Assembly (NCBI GenBank): GCA_000310025.1
Contig: FN649735.1
Coordinates: forward strand, 306,054 to 370,053
Source of the DNA: Ectocarpus siliculosus
Lineage: Eukaryota; Sar; Phaeophyceae; Ectocarpales; Ectocarpaceae
Length of the DNA stretch: 64,000 nt
Direction of reading: 5' to 3'
Below are positions 12,421 through 23,818 of this stretch, in pieces (position 1 is the stretch's first letter; every line of letters begins with the position of its first letter). Made by a program: the position numbers and the translations under genes. The notes beneath the pieces were generated by a model. The model had not been told where the DNA came from. It saw only the letters and a program-made list of their open reading frames with translations, and searched no databases.

Positions 12421-14026
12421 ACTCCCGATGGAAGGACAAAAAAAGAGGGGGCGGGACCTTTCTTTGTGGCCCCTTTTAGAGGAAGTGCCCCACCGAGTGA
12501 GTCAGAGAGAGCAAAAACCGTGCCCCCTCTAAAACCAGTCAACTAACAAAAAATCGAGAGGACTAAAATGCGAGACGTTCACGCGAACGATGAGCACCGA
12601 AGCGAAGGACCGGTGTCCAAATGCCAGACGACGCCACAATGTTATGGAGGAACAGAGAAATAAAAGAGGGAAGGGAGCAAGTTCGTTGCTCCGGGCTTCG
12701 GGTACTCAGAGTTGTTGTTTGATCTCTTGTTTAGCCTTCTTAGACCAGGTCCGCTCAGCGCCCACTCGGAGAGTGAGGGAGCGGGGCTGGGATTTTGATC
12801 TTCCTTCAAGCTACTTCAATACCCCTCAACGTCGCCAAATATCCATATCCAAAGAAAATTCAAAATATCCAATAAGCGCTCATACAACGTTCATGAAACG
12901 CTCGTACAATCAATGCAAATACACTAGTTGCTCCATTACAGGATCATGTCCCCCCTCTCTGTGCTCATGATGAGAGCAAAGCAACAGCAAGCACTGCTGT
13001 TTTTGCTTGCTGTTCCAAGAGATTATAAACAAATTATGAGTCTTCATCAGGGACTTACTTCAGGGATCGCTATGCGTGCAGTGCGTGTAATCCCTCAACA
13101 GATGATCTTCTCTCCGATGAATTAACACGACGAGCGCTCAGCGAGGGACAGAAAAAGGGGGGACGGGAGGCGGCAGACGCACCCACTACCTGGGAATCCC
13201 GACAATCCAGTCAATAATCCAGGAATCTCGAGTTTGAAATATTTTATCAATACAACGTGGTACCATATACATACATACATACTGATAAAAAAATTTTGGT
13301 TGAAGAGAAGGTGAAGAACCGATCGATACAAGACACACACATTTCCATTTTTCTTTTTTCTCTTTTTTTCTCTTTTTTTTCTTTTTTTCTCTTTTTCGTT
13401 TTTTCTCTCTTTTTTCTCTCTTTTTCTGTGCCAGATGGCCTTGTCTCTGCTTGCGTTGTGAAGTACCAAGATTGAACCAAGGGGGTGTACCTCTTTCTCT
13501 CCGGCCCATGATAGATAGTGACTGCTAGTCTCAGTTGATACCTCGCATAGCGCGAAGAGGGAGTGGAGGATTCCAGAATAATATCTGTCGTTGATTGCTA
13601 TTGACTTGCGGACCCCTCGGGGCCAGTTTATTTGAGTGTACATTTTTAGGGCAAGTTAACCTGTGACCACGGGAATCGACCGCGTCGAGGGTTGGATCAG
13701 TACGGACATACGAAGGTACTGGGTAGAGCGTTTTTTAATGTGAAGACAACAACAACAACACACACACGATAAATAAATAATAAATAAAACGTTTGACAGT
13801 AACACCGAACAAGGAGGAGGGCGAAAACAAGCGGGATTATTTTTAAAAAATCGCTCTCTTCTTCTTGTCACGAACGACAAACAGCGTTCACATGATCTGC
13901 GTGCTTGTTACCTGCGACGACACAAAAAAAGACGGACGAAAAAATGCTACCATAAAATAAATAACAAACACGCCACAAACGGCAAAAAAACGGCAAAAAA
14001 AAGGCAAAAAAAGGCAAAAAAAAGTT
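12421..14026. other. No gene; pyrimidine and A-rich simple repeats
   Basis: Contains a (CTTTTTTTCT)n tract at about 13340-13430, a CA/AAC run near 13745-13765, and irregular GGCAAAAAA repeats at about 13980-14026 next to the tRNA. Lys/Glu-rich translations of the pyrimidine tract are composition artefacts. Confidence 0.5.
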
Positions 14027-14032
14027 AAAAAA
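14027..14032 (-). terminator. RNA polymerase III terminator of tRNA-Arg
   Basis: A run of T on the minus strand directly follows the tRNA acceptor stem, the standard stop signal for RNA polymerase III. Confidence 0.8.
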
Positions 14033-14104
14033 ATCCATGCCGGGGCTCGAACCCGGAATCTTCCGCTTCGTAGGCGGACGCCTTATCCATTGGGCCACAC
14101 GGAC
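14032..14104 (-). tRNA. tRNA-Arg(ACG)
   Basis: A full cloverleaf of 73 nt without an intron. The acceptor stem is GTCCGTG pairing with CATGGAT, including two G-U pairs. The D arm uses GCC/GGC. The anticodon stem is TCCGC/GCGGA around the loop CTACGAA, giving anticodon ACG (decodes CGU, and other CGN codons after editing to inosine). The T arm is CCGGG/CCCGG around TTCGAGC. The internal promoter boxes are intact (A box TGGCCCAATGG; B box GGTTCGAGCCC). It lies alone, with no tRNA cluster beside it. It is the best local match to the satellite at 38.2-40.3 kb. Confidence 0.95.
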
Positions 14105-14769
14105 GACGGGAAAAGGCGTAGATGGGTATATATAAAGTCGTGTACGCCCATTGGGGTGTTCTTAGCGAAGAATGGCCGGTTTTCCCTCGAATCTTGTGCG
14201 TCATTCTCAACAAATTTGACACTTTTTGGCTATTTTTCAAATTAAGGGGCCAAGAAGAATGTAATAACATGGGTGGGGGTAAGAAATTTTTCTACGGGAC
14301 CCCCTTTGACTAAGAGGCAAAGGGGGCTGACCATTTGCAATCCTTCCCTCGTCCCCCCCGGCAAACCTATTGCTTGTTTTGCTTTGTATCTACTGTCTCG
14401 GTTTATAATGTGATTCGTTGTTCGTATAGGGAGCCCGTCCGGGATAAAAGTCAGTTACTCCTCCCCGAGTAGTCAGGGGATCGCAACAAAACGTCCCTCC
14501 AGTATCAACTGCATACACTTGGCAGTGCCAGGGTTGGTTTGTATCCCCCCGGCCCCCCTTCCAAACTTCACCCTCTGAAGCATATAGTTTCGGTCTGCTC
14601 CAGAAGGTTTATCGGGGGGTATGCACGAAAGGCTTCCGAAGGCAAGCCTGGAGAAGTTCGCACGGTGTCCGCCTCGCCATCTCTCGGCAGCCTCCAGGCA
14701 GGCCCACACGACAGGCGTTCGCACGCCTCAGCGAAACCGCCTAAAAATATTTCGCGGGAGTCTCTGGAC
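14105..14769. other. Spacer between tRNA-Arg and the nested retroelements
   Basis: A TATATATAAA stretch near 14128 lies upstream of the tRNA on its coding strand, and a GGGATAAAAG motif lies near 14441. No gene is supported. The last five bases, TGGAC (14765-14769), are the left copy of the target duplication of the outer LTR element. Confidence 0.4.
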
Positions 14770-14836
14770 TGTTCGTGTGAGTGCGTATGTAGTCGGATCT
14801 GTAGACGAGATGACAGTTTCAGGTGCACTGCACATA

Positions 14837-15168
14837 TGATCGATAATTCGGGTGGCTCAGTTGTGTGTGATGAGAGCGTAGAGCAGCTCGGCCATGACGG
14901 GCCGCACGGGTAGGTAAAGACGTGTAGACGTGGTGAAAAACGTGTTGTATTCATCGGGGGCGTGCTTGAGCTCGTCATTCCATCACGGCATCAAGTCACG
15001 CATAACGCTTTAATACCCAGAACGAATCTCCATGAATCTCCACCAATCTACTACACTCCCAAGGAAAACACAAAGAAACTTCTTGTCCCTCCGTAGTTCG
15101 TCACTGCAATCCCCGCATATGTATACGCAATATACCACCCCCATGCTATGCTACGAGTATATCGAATA
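14837..15168 (-). repeat. 3' LTR of the Copia element
   Basis: 332 bp, with one difference from the 5' LTR (near 14873 against 21908). On the element strand it begins TATTCGATATAC and ends ATCGATCA, so it departs from the usual TG start by one base. Confidence 0.9.
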
Positions 15169-15469
15169 GCCCCCCTGCTCGTATGCATCGTCATGCTCCA
15201 ACAAAATATCAAAGTCATCCTTATCATACCAGTTCATCCCAAAACAAATCAAAACCAAGACAAAATCGAAAACTCCAACACCAAAACAATACCTCCAAAA
15301 ACAATCAATCGCATACCAACTCTTCCAAATCATCAAGAAAAATCCCGAACATTAACCTTCCAAAACACTACCATCTCCACTTGACCCTCTCTATCTCTTG
15401 TTCAAACTCGTACATATCCTCTCTCTTCCACTCAACGGCAAAGCACGATTTGATCCCAAAACACCTCTG

Positions 15470-16889
15470 TCACTGCAAATTCATCACAAAGTCTCTGTGC
15501 AACGCAAAAGATTCCTTGCTGATAGCCTTCGTCAAGAAATCTGCATGCTGAAACTCCGACGCCACATGAGTAATCGAAATCTCCTTCCTCTCTACCAGTT
15601 CCCTGATAAAGTGATGCCGTACATCAATGTGCTTCGAGTTTGAGTTCGTGATCGGGTTGTGCGCAATCTGAATCGCTCCCTGATTATCCTCGAAGATTTG
15701 AATGCACGGCATACCTGCATCTGGCAACATAAAACGCCAAACTTGCCTCAAGAAAAGCACCTCCTTCAAGACGTCGGCAATTGCCACATACTCTGCTTCC
15801 GTTGTGGAAAGCGTAACGCACTTCTGCGTCCTCGAAAACCAAGTCACACACCCACCCCCACACATCACTAGTCCTCCTGAAACCGACCTACGGTCTGCTG
15901 CCTTGCTCGCATAGTCAGCATCCACGAACACCTGCATGCTCATGCCAGTCACCACACCCCTCTCAAATGTAATCCCCATCCAACTCGTCCTACGCACGTA
16001 CCCTAAAATACCAAGTGCTGCCTTCCAGTGCACCATCTTGGGAGACGCGCAATACCGCGCTACTGCTCGTACTGCATTCGCGATGTCCGGCCTGGTTTGA
16101 GTGGCCAACCACATCAGGGATCCTACCAACTCGCGGAAAGGGACATCAGCACACGCTTCGTCCTCGTCAAAGTCGGTGAGCTTCATGCTCACAGGCAAGG
16201 GCACACTCTTCCCCCACTCTACGCCGTACTCTGCAGCCAACTCTTCTGCAAACCTTTGCTGCGAGATCCTCAAAAGGCCTCTCTCTAGATCTCTCTGGTA
16301 AAAGCACGCGGAGTACCACCTCAACTCCCCAAGGTTCTTCACGGGGACCATCTCGTTGAGGTCTCTGCCAAACTTGTCACATCTCTCCTTCTGCCCTACG
16401 GCAAAAATGTCATCCACGTGGACCACGATGATCATGATCACACATCCATCCTCCATAAATCGAAAAACACATGCATCCGCCAAACACTGCACAAATCCTA
16501 AAAGTAACAAACACCTCGTCAGGTGCGCATGCCATTGTCGTGACGCCTGCTTCAAACCGTACAGACTCTTGCATAGCTTCACGATCAGTCCAGATAACCT
16601 ACCACAACCTTGCGGGAGACGCATGAAAACATCCTCTTCAAGCTCAGACTGCACAAACGCCTGCTGAATATCGAAATGACACAAGTCAAGGTTCTGCTCA
16701 CATGCCAAAGCTGCCAACAAACGCACACTAGACACGGATACGGTGGGTGCAAACAATTCTCCAAAATCAATCGAAGCCCTCTGCATGTCCCCCCGCGCTA
16801 CAAGTCTTGCCTTGAATTTCGTCGGCCATCCGTACTCGTCTGCCTTACAGTTGAATACCCACTTGGCGTTGATGAAGTTTTCTACTGGT
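15470..16889 (-). pseudogene. Copia reverse transcriptase and RNase H
   Basis: The reverse transcriptase starts around AKWVFNCKADEYGWPTKF, runs through LCHFDIQQAFVQSEL and YGLKQASRQWH to the catalytic VHVDDI box. RNase H follows with DADYASKAADRRS, STTEAEYVAI, EDNQGAI and KHIDVRHHFIRE, and ends at the usual C-terminal LTK motif. These are the typical Copia positions. An in-frame TAG near 16890 and a frameshift at a run of six C (about 16787-16792) break the frame just before the palm domain. The rest is open for 438 codons. Confidence 0.9.
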
Positions 16890-17048
16890 TGCTACACCGG
16901 ACTAAAAGTACCTGCATCCAACAGACCGAAAAACTCCCGACCGACTGCATCATCCCACAACTCTGAATGTTGAGACCGCATGGCCTCCTTGAACGTTTTC
17001 GGCACGCGGAGGTCGCTGGCGAGGCAGTGAGGGAGGTCCGGCATCTTG

Positions 17049-18596
17049 TCAGGAGGGCGCTTGCCACGAAGAGTGGCTTCCACGTCCTCGCGGGTGGCGA
17101 ACATTGCTGCGAACATGTGCAGGCCCCCCGGCCCTCCAGCTCCTGCGGCCCCCCCGCTCCCATGGCCTGCTAAACTCGTATCTTGCGGCGGTGGGGGAGC
17201 GGGAGGGGCGATGCTGGCGGACGGTGGCAGGTCTCGACGTCCTTGATCGACGGCCTCCCGGGTGGCGAGCGACGAGACGAGCGCATCCTTGCCCATCATC
17301 GACAGCAGCCCAAGGCGGTGTTGGAGAGCGGTGCCGCCACCTGACGGCGACGGCGGTTGCTAGTTGCTCATCCATGAAGCGCACTCGGTCGCCGCGCGTA
17401 CGGCCATGCACTCTGGTTTCCTTCTCGCCCAATTCTCTGACCGCTCGCTGTGAAAGCGGCGGGTGAGCGGGAGCGGCGGCGCTTGCGGGCGGGGGTGTCG
17501 GCGGTGGACGGGGCGGCGTGGCTGCGGTGGACGGCGGTGCACTCGAAGACGCCGTGGAGATCGGCGACGCGGCTCCGGACCCTGTGAAGATCGACGGAGA
17601 AGTGGGCGGCGGCGAAGCGGTGGTCGCTGTGGGCGGGGTGTAGGTGTACGTCCGCGATGCCCATGGCGGTGGCGGTGCGGCAGCGGCTGCAGGAACGGCG
17701 GCGGCCGGCGATGGCGCCGCGGTGACCGAAGAGCCCCCCCCGCTGGCCGGTACCGGCGCCGGCACGGCGGTGCGGCGGTTGATCCACACGACGTTGTTGG
17801 ACAGGCAGATCCTTCCGGTGTCGGCGCGGAGAACGACGGCAGTGGCGGCGGAGTGGTTGCGCGCTCCGTGCATGTAGAAGCAACGCACGGATTGGACGTC
17901 CGCCTTGCTGGCGCGCTTCATGCGCATCATCCCCTCCTGGAAAAAAGGGACGACGTTGAGCGGCGGTTTACGTCCGAAGAAGGCCTCGAACGGCGACATC
18001 CAGGCCGGGTTGGCCGACGTCGCGGAACGGTTGAAGCAGCCGGAGGCCCAGATCGCCGATGCAAGCCACAGCCGGTGTCCGTTGGCGTCCATACCGGGGA
18101 TAGAGGCGAGGTCGACGTGGCCCATGGAGAGGACGTGGCGACGGGCGGCGTGGCCCCCCTTCATAGCGCGCCAGATTGCGCTCTCGACGACCGCATTCTG
18201 CTTCGGGGTGTCGGGTGCGGTGTACTCGCGCCGGATGCCAGCGGCGTCGCAGAACGCGACGAAGGCAGCACTGGTGAACTCACCACCGTTGTCCATGCGG
18301 AAACACCCCGGAGTGCCGTTGCCGTTCAGGTCGGCGAGGAAGCGCCGCGTGTACGTCAGGGTGTCGCTCTTGGCCCGCATGCCGTACGCCCGTTGCCACC
18401 GCGACGCGCTGTCCACGAACATGATCAGGTAACGAGAACCATCGAACGCCTCAGAGTACGGGCCGGTGATGTCGATGTGCACCTTGCCGAACGGTACCGC
18501 CGCGCGGGTGACTCCACGCCGCGGCACCGGGGCCCTCCTGCCCTTCGCCTCGATGCAGCCGACGCATGGCTGCAGTTCCCCCCACCAATTGAACAC
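17049..18596 (-). pseudogene. Copia integrase core and Pro/Ala-rich C-terminal region
   Basis: The frame starts just after the HHCC zinc region (CVGC visible) and contains the DDE core: D in VHIDITGP, D in MDNGGEF, E in NAVVESAIW. Copia elements usually have a Gly at the second position of the last motif (NGVVE); here it is Ala. The core is followed by a long Ala/Pro/Ser-rich stretch. The frame shifts before it rejoins the reverse transcriptase frame near 17300. Confidence 0.85.
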
Positions 18597-19413
18597 CCTG
18601 CTGCTTTGCGGTTTCCCTCATCAAGAATTCATTCACGTGGCCGGTGGAAGCGTGGAACAAATTAATGTCGATGGTGGACGTGGGTTTTCCTACAGTGAAC
18701 GCTGGACCACCGGGGGCGATAATCGCCAAAGCATGGGAAAGGGAGGGGGGACCTACATCTTGCTTCACACGGCACTCGACAACAAAGTCTCTGAGCACGT
18801 CCAACTCATCTTGCATCACAGCGAACGCAACGGGGGGCTTCACGGACTCACATACGCCTAATGGGTCGGGATAAAAGTCACCCGGCGGGACCGAGTCCTG
18901 TCCGTTCATCAAGCCTACATCCAAGAACATACTCATGTCCATCAAAGGCAAATTATCCTGGGACTCAAGGGGCATGATCTCTATCTCTCGCGACACATTC
19001 GGGTTCACGACTGAGGGGGACAGGACGTCGGATGAGGCGATGGCTGCGGCTAGGGCAGGCTGAAAATCTCGGATCGACGGAGACACTAAATCAACATCGA
19101 TAGGCGTGGAAGCATCACTCGGAGGTACTACACCGGAAGTGGTGGACGGGATGCTCGAACTCGAAGGTACGACACCGGCAGCGCCGATGGGCGGGAAGCT
19201 CGAAGCCGAAGGTACAACACCGGCGGGACCGATGGACGGGAAGCTCGGAGCCGAAGGTACAACACCGGCGGGACCGATGGACGGGAAGCTGGAACTCGGA
19301 CCGCATCCTGCACCCGATCCTGAAATCTGAGAAGGGGGAGGGGGGTTTTGCGCGAAAAGGCCAGTACCAACACCAGGCGGAGACGCTTTGGCGGACAACG
19401 GGGGGAGGGACAA
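18451..19413 (-). pseudogene. Copia pre-integrase region (HHCC zinc) with Pro/Ser repeats
   Basis: Contains the motif HASTGHVNEFLMRETAKQQG, typical of the GAG-pre-integrase domain that leads into integrase. The N-terminal part holds four units of about 15 residues (SFPSIGPAGVVPSA type), an unusual insertion between protease and integrase. It overlaps the integrase frame by a shift near 18590. Confidence 0.75.
19120..19310. repeat. ~45-bp tandem repeat inside Copia pol
   Basis: About four units encode the SFPSIGPAGVVPSA-type repeat. The two right-hand units are almost identical, so the array has expanded recently. Confidence 0.7.
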
Positions 19414-19532
19414 CGGTAGAGGGGATTACATCACCGTCGCGGTACGAGGGAGGCAAGCGGGTGGCCGATAGAGAGCATCCGATATCCGAGTATGCGAAAC
19501 TAAGCCGACCACCGAAAAGGTGCACACCCCTC

Positions 19533-20590
19533 TCATCCAACATTATCCTGTGCTTTTTCTGCGTGTGGTGCAGAGAGAACAAGTTGAACGAAATCCCTGG
19601 NNNNNNNNNNNNNNNNNNNNNNNNNNNNNNNNNNNNNNNNNNNNNNNNNNNNNNNNNNNNNNNNNNNNNNNNNNNNNNNNNNNNNNNNNNNNNNNNNNNN
19701 ACAGAAATCCGCTTCCCCCGATCGACCTCCTGCCATGTGAAATGCCAGATTGACACTACCTACGCACTCCACGCGCAAATAAGCACCATTGCCTACTTTG
19801 ATGAATTCTTTGCCGGGGGGGACAGGCGAGATGTTGTACATCTTGGAGCTGTTACTCACAAAATGGTTGCTTGCACCGCTATCAGACCAAAATACCTCCC
19901 TACCAGGACTGTATTCGCAACTCTGTGCAGACAAAGCAAAGCCAAGATCATCACCACATGCGACACTGCTTACATCACTCGAAACCGAAAGCGAACTCAT
20001 CTCGTCAGCGGACACAAAGTGTGCCATCAGGGAGTGGAGATGCCCAGGCGGATAGGTTGCTGCTCCGGGAGAGGGCGACTGGGGCGGGGCATGGGTGGAG
20101 TGCTGCTGCTGCTGCGGCTGAAACGACGGCGGTGGCGGAGGCTGCGATGGTGGCTGCTGCTGCTGGTAGTACGGTGTCGGAGGCGGGTAGTACGGCTGCT
20201 GCTGGTAGTAGTCTGGCGAAGGCTGCTGCTGCTGCTGCTGCTGCTCCCACCCGCCATACTCGGTACCATTCGCGGGCCCCCCGTAGGGCATAGCACTATA
20301 CGCGTGCATCACATTAGCGTGCCCGTACGGAGGCCGCCAAGGCGGTTGTGGAGGACGAGGGGGCGCTGCATACCTGTGCTGATGCTGTCCTCCGTAGCCG
20401 CTGTGAGGTCCGTGCTGAGGCCCACCGCCCCAGCCCCCCCCACTGTAGCTCGGCTGCTGCGGCGGCGGTCCGTGAAGTTGCTGTTGCTGAGGCTGCTGTT
20501 GCTGAGGCTGCTGTTGCTGAGACTGCTGCTGTTGGGGTTGCTGTTGCTGAGACTGCTGCTGTTGGGGCTGCTGCTGCTTCCTGCTCCTTC
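19533..20590 (-). pseudogene. Copia Gln/Pro-rich spacer and aspartic protease
   Basis: A long Gln-, Pro- and Tyr-rich stretch precedes the protease active site WSDSGASNHF, the D-S-G-A form typical of Copia, followed by KVGNGAYLRVECVGSV. The C-terminal part of the protease is lost in the N gap. Confidence 0.85.
19601..19700. other. Assembly gap (100 N)
   Basis: Exactly 100 N, inside the Copia protease region. The true size is unknown. Confidence 1.
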
Positions 20591-21787
20591 CGACGGTCGC
20601 GCTGGGTGTAGCACTGGGCGTTGGTGTGGAACAAGCGCGGATGTAGGTAGCAGTGGTCGTTGTCGGCTCCTCTCTCACCTCCGCCTTTCTTGTTTCCTCT
20701 CACCCTGCTCCTGCTCCGACTCCGGGCGCCTCCGTCTCCGTCCTGACCCCCGCCGTTTCCACTCGACCCATTTTGGACACGTCCATCGCCCCGGATGCCA
20801 CCGGAAGCGACGAACGCGTGCCCCGCGCCATTCTTCGGTTCCCCCTCCCCGACGGCGAACCGAGTCCGCATGAGCATCTCGCACAGCCTTTTCAATTGTC
20901 TCGCGCGAGGGGGGAATCGGTGACATGGTCAGAATCTTCTTCTCTACCGAGTACTCGTCGGAAAGGTGGTATACCATGTGGGCATTGGCATCATCGTCGG
21001 AGAAAACAACACCGTGCGAGGCGAGCCTACTGCGCAAAACAGCAAATCTCCCGAAGTACTCTTGCGGGGTCTCCCCTACTTTCATCTCAAGAGCGTGATA
21101 TTGAGATGACAGCCTTTCTTTTTCGGCCCTGGCACGCGGCTCGTAATAATTGAGGAATATCTTCCAACCTCCACTAGGACTCCCATCGGCGATGATCTGG
21201 GTTAGGATTGGCATGTATGTCACTGTCGTGATCAGCAGGTTCCACGCCGTTATTGCCTTTTCTACCCGTCCACTCGAATGCACCCTACGCATCTCCTCCA
21301 TGCTCACGCCTTCTTTCCCAACTGGAATTTTTTCTTCAGTCAGTACTACGTCACGCACTCCTTCCTGGGCAAACATAGCTACCATGTTCGATCGAAAAAT
21401 CAAAAACTTAGCCTGCTCATCCTCCCCTTGCTTGAAAACACCATCCCAAGGCGCTAGGCGCTTAGTCTCAGTCATTCGAACCGTCCCTGCGTTAATGGGT
21501 ACTCTACCCATGTCCCCTGATGAGACGTGAAGTCGACCGGTGAGGGCGTCGGCGAGTGTGCGGGCGATTTCGTCGGTCGTCGGGTTGGCCGATGGCCGCC
21601 CCGCGTGTTGCTGGTGGCGATCCTCGTGCTCTCTTCCGGTCCGGACGTCATCTGTCCTCCGCTCCTCTGCTTCTTGCCTCGACATCTCGGCCAGTCTTGC
21701 TTCTACCCTCTGTTCGACCAAGTAGTTGATCCGGGCTTCCTCCTCTGCTAGTCGGGCGCTCACTCGATCTTGCTCGGTGTCGCTCAT
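20590..21787 (-). pseudogene. Copia gag with a CHHC-type zinc knuckle
   Basis: Starts at ATG 21787 with a charged coiled-coil N-terminus (MSDTEQDRVSARLAEEE). A UBN2/Copia-type gag core follows: KFLIFRSNMVAMFAQEG, WKIFLNYYEPRARAEKERL, KVGETPQEYFGRF. A frameshift near 20890 moves the C-terminal part to another frame, which carries a knuckle-like CYLHPRLFHTNAQC (C-x2-H-x4-H-x4-C) and then a basic, Gln-rich end. A second shift near 20590 leads into the protease frame. The usual knuckle is C-x2-C-x4-H-x4-C. Confidence 0.8.
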
Positions 21788-21871
21788 CGGTGGCTGCTGC
21801 TGATCGCCGCAAAGCGATACTCCAAACTAAGCTCGACTCGAATCTCGTAGACGACGTGTCATACGCTAGCG

Positions 21872-22203
21872 TGATCGATAATTCGGGTGGCTCAGTTGTG
21901 TGTGATGGGAGCGTAGAGCAGCTCGGCCATGACGGGCCGCACGGGTAGGTAAAGACGTGTAGACGTGGTGAAAAACGTGTTGTATTCATCGGGGGCGTGC
22001 TTGAGCTCGTCATTCCATCACGGCATCAAGTCACGCATAACGCTTTAATACCCAGAACGAATCTCCATGAATCTCCACCAATCTACTACACTCCCAAGGA
22101 AAACACAAAGAAACTTCTTGTCCCTCCGTAGTTCGTCACTGCAATCCCCGCATATGTATACGCAATATACCACCCCCATGCTATGCTACGAGTATATCGA
22201 ATA
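21872..22203 (-). repeat. 5' LTR of the Copia element
   Basis: 332 bp, matching 14837-15168 at all but one position. It lies upstream of gag on the element strand and is followed there by CGCTAGCGTATGACACG, the expected place for a primer binding site. I could not assign the primer tRNA. Confidence 0.9.
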
Positions 22204-22208
22204 ACATA

Positions 22209-22402
22209 GGTATGCGTTGGGTAGTACGACCAGAGAATGATTGTGCGGAGCCCCCACGCCAGCTGCTGTCAGCTGGCGTGCGCGTGGCACTCCCTGCTCT
22301 TTCCCCCCAACCGGGTGTGAGAGATAACAAGGATCTAAACATCAAGCACTACAATCTCTACAAAGACAACAACAAGGGCATACCACTTAGGGTTGACGAA
22401 TA
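22209..22402 (+). repeat. Right part of the left LTR of the outer element
   Basis: Continues the LTR that begins at 14770-14836 and was split by the Copia insertion. It contains a perfect hairpin (11-bp stem, 4-base loop) at 22255-22280, also present in the right LTR at about 25579-25604. Confidence 0.85.
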
Positions 22403-22441
22403 CCCTAGAGTTTCCTTCGAAGGAGCCCCTTTGCGGAGATT

Positions 22442-23171
22442 ATGCCTGGCGACACTCCAGCGAGCGAAGGCGGCGGAACCACGATCGACACGCGCGTGGC
22501 GGAGCTGTCCACGAGGCTCGAGGAGCAAAGCAAGGTGCTGTCGGCTGTCATGGAGAAGCTAGGGCAACTTCAGATGTCGCCTGCCAGGGCGGCGGGGGCA
22601 GAAGAGGGGGAGTCAAGCGGCGCTGGCAACGCCGCAGGGCGCGGAGGAGCCGCGCCGGGCACACGGTTTGGGGTGCCACCCGGTGGAGTCGGGGGGAGTA
22701 GGTTCCCCGGGCCACCCATCCGCTGCCCCCCCGCTGGGAAGCAATGCGCAGGGATTTTGGATGCAGGGGGTGATGGACAAGATGTCATCGCTGCTGCAGG
22801 CAATAACAGATTGCGGAAGCCGAGGGGGGCCAGGCGGTGCTGGAAGACGCGCCGCATCCTGCGGTGGGATTGTTGGAATCTCGCCGCCAGGCAGCTGCCT
22901 ATCAGAGCTGCACGCTGTAGCTGGCGTTAGAACAGATGACGCCGCTGGAAGAGAGAGCAGCAGTAGATCGGGCACGGAAGGTGTACCGGTGCGGGCGTTT
23001 GACGTCCCTGCAAATGGTGGGTTTGGTGGGTTCCAGACCATCGACTTTCTCTGTACGGTTGGCAGCTCTAGCAAAGGCGCTGCTGGGGGTAGCTTGACTG
23101 CCCCGGGCACACCGGGACGAGGTGTCAGGAGGTGGAGCCTGGAGGGTAATCCTTCGGGGCCACAAATATGA
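22442..23171 (+). CDS. Gag-like frame of the outer non-autonomous element
   Basis: ATG at 22442, shortly after the left LTR. The N-terminus has a predicted coiled coil (RVAELSTRLEEQSKVLSAVM), followed by Gly/Ala/Pro-rich sequence. The frame runs 162 codons. A second, overlapping frame (22668-23171) continues the Gly-rich composition, so a frameshift within 22668-22930 may have split one protein. Position and composition suggest a gag-type structural protein, but no zinc knuckle or capsid motif is recognised. Confidence 0.45.
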
Positions 23172-23818
23172 GCGACCTGTTGGGACCGGCCCAGTTACAA
23201 GGCAGCAACGGGGCGGCGGCGTCGGCGGTGGAGTAGCGGGCGGCACAACACACGAGCCTGTTGATCGCGGGAAAAGTACTCGCTCCGGGAGAACTGGAGG
23301 ATTGCAGTCATGGCGATTCTGGTGAACGTGGAATTGCCGCAGAGGAGCAAGGGCGAGACCGCGAAATCTGCTGTGCTTTTGAACGAGGGCCAACAACAAC
23401 GCGGCGTTACCGCGGGGCGCTTCTTTCTGGTTGAGTTCGTGAGTGATATTGAATGATTTTGCTTGCGACGAATGATACCGAAAGTTTCTACAGGGGATTC
23501 GCGGTTAAGGCGTTTCCATTTTCTGATTTGGTGTTCGTAGAGTGATGGTAGCTTCGCTTACGATGATGCGACCAATGATGTTTTTCGAAAGGGGATTCGC
23601 GGTCCAGGCGTTTCCATTCTTGAGTGTGGGTGTTTTGTCGAGCAATTCTTGTTCGTCTTTTCCGATGGTAAAATCCAGGCGTGTTATCGCGGGTGTTTCG
23701 TACGACGATGGTAATTCGGCTCCAAAAACCAGCCGCTCTATGATGGGGACTCGCGGTACAGGCGCTTCCATTTCATGATGTCCGCGGGCGATGAAAACTT
23801 TGTCTGGGGCAGAATAAA
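23172..23818. other. Internal region of the outer element, no gene recognised
   Basis: No polymerase, integrase or protease motif in any frame. Two related blocks with GGGGATTCGCGGT(T/C) and GGCGTTTCCATT occur near 23490-23520 and 23590-23620, so older repetition is present here too. Confidence 0.4.

Larger units (their letters stand above)
14837..22203 (-). mobile_element. Ty1/Copia LTR retrotransposon nested in the outer LTR
   Basis: The two 332-bp LTRs differ at one base. ACATA flanks both sides (14832-14836 and 22204-22208). On the minus strand the order is gag, aspartic protease, integrase, reverse transcriptase, RNase H, which is the Copia order. A purine tract (rich in G, complementary to 15169-15180) lies just before the 3' LTR. 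The coding region is broken by several frameshifts, one in-frame TAG and a 100-base N gap, so this copy as assembled cannot make a complete polyprotein. Confidence 0.95.

Noticed and set aside
13186-13509. Lys/Glu-rich minus-strand proteins
   Set aside because: Translation of a pyrimidine simple repeat at about 13340-13430.
16890-16892. In-frame TAG in Copia as programmed stop-codon readthrough
   Set aside because: It lies inside the reverse transcriptase region, not at a gag-pol junction, and is followed by an ordinary frameshift; decay or error is simpler.
17463-18665. 400-codon plus-strand frame rich in Gly and Arg
   Set aside because: It is antisense to the Copia integrase and reflects GC-rich codon use on the other strand.
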